Below are positions 32,260 to 37,009 of a stretch of DNA of 37,009 bases, piece after piece. Made by a program: the position numbers and the translations under genes. A model generated the notes under the pieces. That model saw nothing but the letters and a program-made list of their open reading frames with translations. It did not search any database and had not been told where the DNA came from. Within the stretch, counting starts at the first letter, position 1. Every line of letters starts with the position of its first letter. The stretch spans positions 1 through 37,009 of the forward strand of contig CAMDAB010000022.1 of the NCBI GenBank assembly GCA_945888475.1, read 5' to 3'. Source of the stretch: Saprospira grandis DSM 2844. GTDB taxonomy: Bacteria > Bacteroidota > Bacteroidia > Chitinophagales > Saprospiraceae.

Positions 32260-32715
32260 CTAAGGTGTGGGCGGAATATTTTCGGCATTCAGTGGCAAGC
32301 CCTCCATGGGTACGGGCTGCCAGGGTGTACCCGGAGCAAACCACCATACAGAACTGTCTTGAAGCACTACCACGTAACGGGTTCCTTCTGCCTTCATATA
32401 GGCATTAAAATTTTTAATTTTATAGCCATAGGGCAGCCCTTCGACCGATGACTGTTGCCAGGGATATTTGGGCGCGTACCACCAGATTGTCCCATCCTGA
32501 AGCACCGCTACATAGCGGGTCCCGTCTTTGTCGGAGCGGCTGTAAGCCACCAGATGTTCAATATTATATCCTGAAGGTAATCCTTCAGCCGTTGATGGCT
32601 GCCAGGGATAACCGGGTGCAAACCACCAGATGCTGTTGTCCTGCAAAACAGCAACATAGCGCGAATCCTTGTCTTCGAGGCGGGCGTAGGAGGAGAGTAT
32701 TTTTATTTTATTCAT
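32260..32715 (-). CDS. Protein with three WWFAP repeats, unknown function
   Basis: Not recognised as a known family. Its 151 residues consist almost wholly of three near-equal repeats: R-Y-V-A-V-L-Q-D-x-x-I-W-W-F-A-P-x-x-P-W-Q, then EGLP and a variable GYxIxxxxAY segment. The repeats begin at residues 19, 67 and 113. The first 18 residues (KIKILSSYARLEDKDS) equal the second half of a repeat, so the protein contains exactly three units in circularly shifted phase. There is no signal peptide. Three units of about 46 residues and a total of 150 match the size of a beta-trefoil; that fold is inference. It is convergent with the GGGP synthase gene, separated by about 60 bases. Confidence 0.75.
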   Translation of the reverse strand: MNKIKILSSYARLEDKDSRYVAVLQDNSIWWFAPGYPWQPSTAEGLPSGYNIEHLVAYSRSDKDGTRYVAVLQDGTIWWYAPKYPWQQSSVEGLPYGYKIKNFNAYMKAEGTRYVVVLQDSSVWWFAPGTPWQPVPMEGLPLNAENIPPTP

Positions 32716-33257
32716 TTTTAAGACTTTAGACTTTAAGACGCTAGACTTGAGACTTTTTCCAGCATTAGAAGGTGGAGATTATAAAGATAAAAAAGCTAGC
32801 ATCCTTTATTCGCCTTTTTAGGTAATTGAGAACAAATTTACCATTTTTTTATAAAAATTGTACAAAATACAGCGGCTCATATGTTTCAAATTTATTGAAA
32901 TTTGAAAGGGATAATTTGCCTTTTCAATGAGAAAAAATAAGAGTCCTTATTGTGATTTATAAAATATATTTTTTATGTTTGTGATGAAGAAAAATAGCAA
33001 ATAACTGAGAATAAGCTCGATTTTCCAAAAAGCTTTTGGTTAGTGGGGAAAACCAAGTTTGTTCACGCACCGTTAGCGGCAACCATATTCGAAACAAAAC
33101 AGGTATAATAAATGACCTTTAGAGAATGACTTCGCCAGACCTAAAATGAGGGGTGAAAAACACTCAAAGAACAACGACATCAGGGAAGATTATCTTTAAA
33201 AAAAGATAAGGAATAAAATCGATTTGATAAAAACACTATGATGGGTCAAAATAAATA
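32716..33257. other. Gene-free AT-rich spacer with palindromes
   Basis: No gene is supported. At 32722-32755 there is a word series (AGACTTTAGACTTTAAGACG and similar) related to that at 4240. TTTCAAATTT-ATTG-AAATTTGAAA at 32884-32907 is a perfect palindrome with 10-bp arms. CCAAAA-AGC-TTTTGG at 33025-33039 and TTGGTT...AACCAA at 33036-33056 overlap each other. At 33174-33210 there is a remnant resembling the small open frame downstream of the live BRO gene. Promoter signals for the following BRO copies could not be picked with confidence. Confidence 0.55.
33174..33210 (+). pseudogene. Remnant of the small ORF that follows the BRO gene
   Basis: One frame reads KNNDIREDYL followed by a stop, then KKIR. 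It mirrors KENRDVIDICEDYLLKNR, the end of the small frame at 34331-34399 directly behind the intact BRO gene. The shared DNA word is GAAGATTATCT with similar A-rich flanks. It lies just upstream of the dead BRO copy, as expected if a BRO-plus-small-ORF module had been duplicated in tandem. Confidence 0.35.
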
Positions 33258-33478
33258 ATGATGCGCAACATAAAATTATTTGAAAGTAAACAAGTTCGAT
33301 CTGTATATAACGAGCAAGAAGAAAAATGGTATTTTTCTGTGCAAGACGTTGTACAAATATTAACAGATAGCAATGACGTAAATTAGTACATAAAAAAATG
33401 TTATCTCGAGATGAGCAACTTAAAAACAACTGGGGTACAATTTGTGCCCTAGTAGATATGAAAGCTATCGCAATTTAA
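33258..33478 (+). pseudogene. Truncated BRO/DinD-like gene copy
   Basis: Starting at ATG 33258 it reads RNIKLFESKQVRSVYNEQ, then EEKWYFSVQDVVQILTDSND and a TAG at 33384. Beyond this, after loss of one base in an A-run (33395-33401), the frame continues YIKKMLSRDEQLKNNWG, then TICALVDMKAIAI to TAA 33476-33478. This is the BRO N-terminal domain, disabled by a stop and a frameshift and cut off where the intact neighbour continues DGKMRMTDV. The first 75 bases are nearly identical to the intact gene 234 bases downstream, which shows a recent tandem duplication or recombination. Confidence 0.8.
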
Positions 33479-33491
33479 AAACAAAATAATT

Positions 33492-34334
33492 ATGAGCAAC
33501 ATAAAATTATTTGAAGAAAAAAGTGTTCGATCTGTATATAACGAACAAGAAGAAAAATGGTATTTTTCTATTGTTGATGTGGTTGAAGTATTAACAGAAA
33601 GTCCTAATCCGCAGGTGTATTGGAGGGTTTTAAAAAAGAGATTACTTGCAGAGGGAAATCAAACCGTTACAAATTGTAACGGTTTGAAAATGCTTGCCAT
33701 TGATGGCAAGATGAGAATGACTGATGTTGCCGATACTGAGCAACTTTTACGCCTCATCCAATCCATACCATCGCCCAAAGCCGAACCTTTCAAACAATGG
33801 TTGGCACAAGTAGGTGCCGAGCGTATTGCCGAGATTGAAAATCCAGAATTGGCTCAGGCACGAATAAGAGCAACCTACAAAGCCAAAGGGTATAGTGATG
33901 CATGGATAGAAAAAAGAATTAGAGGCATACAAGTTCGCGATGAATTAACCAACGAATGGAAAAACCGTGGAGTAAAAGAAGGAAAAGAATACTCCATTTT
34001 GACTGCAGAAATCAGCAAAGCTACTTTTGGTATTATACCGAGTGAATACAAAAGTTTAAAAGGTTTAACTAAAACATCAGAAAACCTGAGAGACCACATG
34101 ACCGATTTGGAATTAATATTTACTATGTTGGGCGAAGCTTCTACAACAGAAATTGCAAAAAACAAAAATGCACAAGGTTTCATAGAGAATCATAAAGCTG
34201 CAAAAGCAGGTGGAACTGTAGCCGGAAATGCCAGAAAGGAACTAGAAAAAAAATCGGGTGCAAAAATTGTAACTAATCAAAATTTTAAAAATTTAGACAG
34301 TGCTAAAGAATTGAAAGATAATATTGATTTATGA
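33492..34334 (+). CDS. BRO-family / DinD-like protein
   Basis: A 280-residue protein with an N-terminal BRO domain (IKLFEEKSVRSVYNEQEEKW, VVDVVEVLTESPNPQVYWRV, AIDGKMRMTDVADTEQLLRL) of the kind found in phage antirepressors. A C-terminal part is very like E. coli DinD: ELTNEWKNRGVKEGKEYSIL, AEISKATFGIIPSEYKSLKGL, NLRDHMTDLELIFTMLGEA, AAKAGGTVAGNARKELEKKSG. DinD is DNA-damage-inducible in E. coli and inhibits RecA there; whether that holds here is unknown, and no LexA box was seen. A 25-bp palindrome lies inside the gene. A dead copy lies upstream, and its stop overlaps a 22-codon frame. Confidence 0.85.
   Translation: MSNIKLFEEKSVRSVYNEQEEKWYFSIVDVVEVLTESPNPQVYWRVLKKRLLAEGNQTVTNCNGLKMLAIDGKMRMTDVADTEQLLRLIQSIPSPKAEPFKQWLAQVGAERIAEIENPELAQARIRATYKAKGYSDAWIEKRIRGIQVRDELTNEWKNRGVKEGKEYSILTAEISKATFGIIPSEYKSLKGLTKTSENLRDHMTDLELIFTMLGEASTTEIAKNKNAQGFIENHKAAKAGGTVAGNARKELEKKSGAKIVTNQNFKNLDSAKELKDNIDL
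33661..33685. repeat. Perfect 25-bp palindrome inside the BRO/DinD gene
   Basis: AAACCGTTACAA and TTGTAACGGTTT are exact 12-base inverse arms around one central A. It encodes the stretch QTVTNCNGL, a segment common in this family, so part of the symmetry may be forced by codons. In mRNA it would be a strong hairpin; in DNA it could be a binding site. Confidence 0.7.
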
Positions 34335-34399
34335 AGAGTCTAAAAGAAAATAGAGATGTCATTGATATCTGTGAAGATTATCTCTTAAAAAATAGATAA
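34331..34399 (+). CDS. Small ORF overlapping the BRO/DinD stop codon
   Basis: A 22-codon frame, ATG 34331 to TAA 34399, overlaps the BRO stop in the ATGA arrangement and encodes KSLKENRDVIDICEDYLLKNR. The overlap would allow coupled translation. It is very short, but a related remnant (KNNDIREDYL) before the dead BRO copy suggests that the sequence is part of a duplicated module. It could be a real microprotein or the decayed end of a longer BRO C-terminus. Confidence 0.35.
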   Translation: MKSLKENRDVIDICEDYLLKNR

Positions 34400-34461
34400 T
34401 CAGTTGAACATTCTTTTGCAGGTCCTCCAACCATTATCAGCAACAATACATAAACAAAAAT

Positions 34462-35004
34462 ATGAACAAGGTTAAATTTTATCTACAACGAATTTATCGT
34501 TTAGCCCTGAGCTTCAAAAAACAAGAAGAAACAGTTTGGAGAGAATTGAAAAAACTTCATGCCGATGCTGATTGGAAACATGGTGTGTATGAAAAGGAAA
34601 AATATATTGAAACAATATTTGAACTCGGAAAAGAAAAAGGACAGGCTTTCTACTATATGATTTATGAAGGAAGCTTCCATTGTAGGGTTAAAATTCTGGA
34701 TGATTACCCTAGGGAATTAACAACTGATATATTTATTCTTGCAACACATTTCAATAATTTGTTGACAGATGGGGTTGTAAAAGTAAATGCAAAAAATCAA
34801 TATGTAGAATATCATCAAAAGAGAGATTTTTTAATACCGCTGCTATATATCAATGAAACATATGAGCAATTGAGGCGACATTATAATACATCGAAAGACA
34901 TTTACGCTGCATATCAAAGACTTATTATTGAACAAGAAGCTCCAGCAATCATTATTGCAGATCTCTTAAAGGAAAATGAGGAACATGATAAGGAAACAGA
35001 ATAA
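34462..35004 (+). CDS. Cytoplasmic protein of unknown function
   Basis: Not recognised. It has 180 residues, no signal peptide and no transmembrane segment. A basic N-terminal helix (KVKFYLQRIYRLALSFKKQEE) is followed by a compact alpha/beta part (GQAFYYMIYEGSFHCRVKIL, TTDIFILATHFNNLL, VKVNAKNQYVEYHQKRDFLI). A helical, acidic end follows (YAAYQRLIIEQEAPAIIIADLLKENEE). The middle has the look of a small chaperone or YbjN-like fold, but no motif proves it. It stands alone in AT-rich accessory DNA. Confidence 0.7.
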   Translation: MNKVKFYLQRIYRLALSFKKQEETVWRELKKLHADADWKHGVYEKEKYIETIFELGKEKGQAFYYMIYEGSFHCRVKILDDYPRELTTDIFILATHFNNLLTDGVVKVNAKNQYVEYHQKRDFLIPLLYINETYEQLRRHYNTSKDIYAAYQRLIIEQEAPAIIIADLLKENEEHDKETE

Positions 35005-35208
35005 TACTTTTATTGATAAACGGACTCATTTAAAATCAAAAAAAGTCAAGAGAAGTATCAACAAATGGAAGAAATAAAGTTACGAATTTAATGCTAATTA
35101 TCCGTATATATCAATTTACGTTGGAACCAAGAAAGAAAGAAAATTTTATCATTGCCAATCTGCCAGCCATCAGCGTTAATTAAATAAAAATCTCAAACAT
35201 TAAAATAA

Positions 35209-35796
35209 ATGAAAATAGTAATGATCATACTGGCAGTAATCTTAACATCCTTTGCATTGGTACAACTTTATTTATTATTTGGACAAAGAAATATTGAAAA
35301 ATACCCTTATGTAGTCCAAAAAAAATATGGCCAATTTGAAATAAGAACTTATGAAGCTACTTTATTTACCTCAGTCAAACTCAACACAAAAGGCTATGAA
35401 AATTCATCCAGAAGAGGCTTCTCTATTTTAGCGGGATATATTTTTGGTAATAATGAAAGGAATGAAAAAATAGCTATGACTTCTCCAGTAACAATGTCCT
35501 TAGGGGATTCCGTGACTATGATGTTTATGGTTCCTAAGAAATTAAAGAAGGACATGCTTCCTAAACCTAATCAATCCGGTATAGAATTTAAGGAAGAACC
35601 TGCAAAACAACTTGCTGCGATAAGGTTTGGCGGGTGGGCGAATGATACTAAAATTGAAAAGTATAAACAAAAATTAATTGCGGCATTAGAAGCTGAAGGT
35701 ATCAAGTATTCTAATCGATTTTATTTTTTTGGTTATAATGCCCCTTTTGAAGTTTTTAATCGAAAAAATGAAGTTTTGGTAGAATTAGGTATCTGA
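35209..35796 (+). CDS. SOUL family heme-binding protein
   Basis: A 195-residue protein with one N-terminal membrane helix (IVMIILAVILTSFALVQLYLL, residues 3-23) and a SOUL/HEBP domain over the rest. Family marks are YVVQKKYGQFEIRTYEATLFTSV, RRGFSILAGYIFGNNERNEKIAMTSPVTM (the I-x-M-T-x-P-V signature), FMVPKKLKKDMLPKP, and AAIRFGGWANDTKIEKYKQKL. SOUL proteins bind heme or tetrapyrroles loosely and are often found in envelopes; the role is not defined. The nearest upstream gene is 200 bases away, so it probably has its own promoter. Confidence 0.9.
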   Translation: MKIVMIILAVILTSFALVQLYLLFGQRNIEKYPYVVQKKYGQFEIRTYEATLFTSVKLNTKGYENSSRRGFSILAGYIFGNNERNEKIAMTSPVTMSLGDSVTMMFMVPKKLKKDMLPKPNQSGIEFKEEPAKQLAAIRFGGWANDTKIEKYKQKLIAALEAEGIKYSNRFYFFGYNAPFEVFNRKNEVLVELGI

Positions 35797-35888
35797 AGAG
35801 CGGGATTGCGTTTAATGTAAATTAGTTTTATCAAACAAGTATTGTAGTGAAAGATACGCTCTTAGTGAAAGCTGTAAGCTATTAAAGC

Positions 35889-35896
35889 TAAGTTTG
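35889..35896 (+). promoter_or_regulatory. -7 promoter box before leader copy B
   Basis: TAAGTTTG matches the TAnnTTTG element. A transcript beginning about seven bases later would start just before the structured leader at 35911. No clear TTTG was found 19-20 bases upstream, so the call is moderate. The word TTTGTAAAA that follows is also found before leader copy A. Confidence 0.45.
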
Positions 35897-35910
35897 TAAA
35901 AATTGTAATA

Positions 35911-35970
35911 TGGTGGAGTTCTGAGACCACTATAAAAAACGAGGCCTAATCCGAAAAGCCAAAAGAGTAG
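35911..35970 (+). ncRNA. Structured 5' leader element, copy B
   Basis: This is the second 60-nt copy of the element at 13208-13267. Here the first stem is GTGG 3-6 with CCAC 17-20 (GTTG with CAAC in copy A), so pair 5-18 changed from T-A to G-C. The loop is AGTTCTGAGA and the 3' strand GAGGC; loop base 10 and base 32 changed together from C-G to T-A. TATAAAAAAC, CCGAAAAGCC and AAAAGAGTAG are the other conserved parts. It ends two bases before the ATG at 35973, or 20 before the ATG at 35991, so it overlaps the ribosome-binding region. Confidence 0.6.
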
Positions 35971-35972
35971 GG

Positions 35973-36374
35973 ATGAAAATCAAATCAAAAATGAAAAATT
36001 TATTAATTTTATTAGTTTTTTTCTTGTCATTTGGATTTGCGAATGCGCAGACTAATTGGATGGATGAAACAAAATTGAAAGGTACCATTGGCAGTTATGA
36101 GATTGTTATGACTTTGGCTGTTCCTTTTGGAGGTGCTACTACATGCTTTACAATCGGCAAATATTACTATTCAAGTACAAAGAAGAATATTGATTTATGC
36201 TCAGAAGATAATGAAAAAATCATTGAACGAGTGGATGGTAATGAAACAGGCTATTTTATTTTGAAAAATTGGAACAAGCAAATAGGACAAACTGTCGTTG
36301 GCTCATGGTATACAATGGATGGCAGTAAAAGTTATCCGGTTAGCTTAAAAGTAATTGCAAAAGGGGAAAATTAA
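35973..36374 (+). CDS. Small secreted protein of unknown function
   Basis: Not recognised. The ATG at 35973 gives 133 residues. A second ATG at 35991 gives 127, starting directly at a signal peptide (MKNLLILLVFFLSFGFANAQ), and is equally good. The mature part of about 107 residues looks like an all-beta protein (LKGTIGSYEIVMTLAVPFGG, CFTIGKYYYSSTKKNIDLCS, GYFILKNWNKQIGQTVVGSWY) with two cysteines that could form a disulfide. The gene is preceded by structured leader copy B, which reaches almost to the first ATG and may control its translation. Confidence 0.75.
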   Translation: MKIKSKMKNLLILLVFFLSFGFANAQTNWMDETKLKGTIGSYEIVMTLAVPFGGATTCFTIGKYYYSSTKKNIDLCSEDNEKIIERVDGNETGYFILKNWNKQIGQTVVGSWYTMDGSKSYPVSLKVIAKGEN

Positions 36375-36433
36375 ATCAGCCACAAAAAGGTCTACAGGTT
36401 GATGAGGGTAAAGAAATAAAAATTTTAAACCAG

Positions 36434-36778
36434 ATGAAAAAAGTAAAAAAACTGCTCGAGGTTGGCGTTGACGGCGGCGGCTCTGAAATTTTTCTAATGA
36501 GCGATGGCTCTGTTGCTGATATCGGATCGACCATGCGAATGTTCGATGAAGACGAAATTGGAAACTGGGAATTGCAATTCCCAAATTTTGAGGCATATTG
36601 GAAAGATTTCAAAAAAAGTAAAGGCGAATTCTGGGTGATATTCCATCCTTTGTTTATCGACGAAGATGTAAAGGAAATCATCCGAACATCAGTCGATGCA
36701 TTCCAAACGGAAGACGAATGGGAGATTAGGGGGGTTAAGACTTGGAAAGAAAGACTCGAACAAAAAGATTTCTTTTAA
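36434..36778 (+). CDS. Hypothetical protein
   Basis: Not recognised. It has 114 residues and a soluble, acidic and aromatic composition, with no signal peptide. It starts KKVKKLLEVGVDGGGSEIFLM, then WELQFPNFEAYWKDFKKSKGEFWVIFHPLFI and an acidic C-terminal part (DEDVKEIIRTSVDAFQTEDEW). Small acidic proteins of this composition include immunity proteins of contact-dependent toxins, but no toxin gene is adjacent and no motif supports that. Confidence 0.6.
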   Translation: MKKVKKLLEVGVDGGGSEIFLMSDGSVADIGSTMRMFDEDEIGNWELQFPNFEAYWKDFKKSKGEFWVIFHPLFIDEDVKEIIRTSVDAFQTEDEWEIRGVKTWKERLEQKDFF

Positions 36779-36846
36779 ATTACTACTACGCCACAGTTTG
36801 TCGTTTGCATGCTGTAACTTTGCTCCATTCAAAATCAAAACTTTTT

Positions 36847-37009
36847 ATGCATAGTTTTACAGCGATTGATTTCGAAACAGCGCAGGGGCAGCGCAACAGT
36901 ATTTGTCAGGTAGGTCTGGTGAGGGTGGAGGAAGGTGTTATCACTGCCGAAATCGACCTTTTGGTGCAGCCGCCCAATAATTATTACTGGTGGCGTTTCA
37001 CACAGATTC
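36847..37009 (+). CDS. DnaQ-like 3'-5' exonuclease, N-terminal part (runs off window)
   Basis: The ATG at 36847 opens a frame to the window end: HSFTAIDFETAQGQRNSICQ, VGLVRVEEGVITAEIDLLVQ, then PPNNYYWW. AIDFETA is the ExoI D-x-E motif of the DEDD exonuclease superfamily, and SICQVGLV plus LVQPP are typical of the DNA polymerase III epsilon-like exonucleases. The remaining motifs lie outside the window. Confidence 0.8.
   Translation, partial: MHSFTAIDFETAQGQRNSICQVGLVRVEEGVITAEIDLLVQPPNNYYWWRFTQI

Noticed and set aside
33061-33090. CACCGTTAGCGGCAACC as an integron attC-like site
   Set aside because: GTTAGCG resembles a core site, but no matching inverse core with a proper stem was found, there is no integrase gene, and the following genes are not evenly spaced cassettes.
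35797-35862. AGAGCG...CGCTCT as a terminator of the SOUL gene
   Set aside because: The arms are only six bases and 54 bases apart, with no T-run after the second arm.
1-37009. CRISPR arrays, complete insertion sequences, prophage structural genes, toxin-antitoxin pairs
   Set aside because: No regularly spaced repeats, transposase, integrase, capsid or terminase motifs were seen. The BRO gene and repeats are the only phage- or mobile-like traces.

Overview
The window is a chromosomal segment from a member of the Bacteroidota. The evidence is the low GC content, promoters of the TAnnTTTG type (recA, tRNA-Asn and others), a TonB-dependent receptor with an N-terminal carboxypeptidase-regulatory-like domain, an OmpA/PD40 outer-membrane protein, a bacterial geranylgeranylglyceryl-phosphate synthase, an ECF sigma factor paired with a large membrane protein, and AAA-ATPase/PD-(D/E)XK proteins of kinds that are expanded in this phylum. 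The sequence does not allow a call below phylum.

Layout. 1-9.1 kb: enoyl-CoA hydratase, OmpA/PD40 protein, PhoH ATPase, a methyltransferase with an AAA-like/PD-(D/E)XK protein, and a TonB receptor. 9.2-11.4 kb: an AAA/DUF4143 ATPase set among intergenic repeats, with a 45-bp palindrome at its start, REP-like hairpins and a decayed gene fragment. 11.4-14 kb: AT-rich accessory DNA with a small membrane protein lacking a normal start codon, an unrecognised 464-residue exported protein with a structured leader, and a GIY-YIG protein. 14-18.2 kb: XRE regulator with its own operator, hemD, recA and an MBOAT acyltransferase. 18.2-18.9 kb: non-coding DNA with two long direct repeats. 18.9-25.4 kb: hutI, tRNA-Asn, a PfkB kinase, an agmatine-deiminase-like enzyme, a short methylmalonyl-CoA mutase small subunit, a sugar nucleotidyltransferase and an alpha/beta hydrolase. 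25.5-31.3 kb: ECF sigma with anti-sigma-like protein, two overlapping secreted-protein genes, and an MbnP/MbnH-type copper protein and diheme enzyme pair. 31.4-32.7 kb: GGGP synthase and a three-repeat WWFAP protein. 32.7-37 kb: AT-rich accessory DNA with a dead and a live BRO/DinD gene, an unknown gene, a SOUL heme protein, a small secreted protein with the second copy of the structured leader, an unknown gene and the start of a DnaQ-like exonuclease.

Most interesting: a 60-nt element upstream of two otherwise unrelated exported-protein genes 22 kb apart (13208-13267 minus; 35911-35970 plus). The copies align without gaps at 48/60 positions and show two apparent compensatory base-pair changes consistent with a small H-type pseudoknot. 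I do not recognise it as a known riboswitch or leader. Other points to check are the start-less membrane protein gene, the self-overlapping XRE operator, the 131-bp direct repeats, and the trefoil-sized WWFAP protein.

All calls were made by reading the sequence. No database search or folding program was run, so family names rest on recognised motifs.
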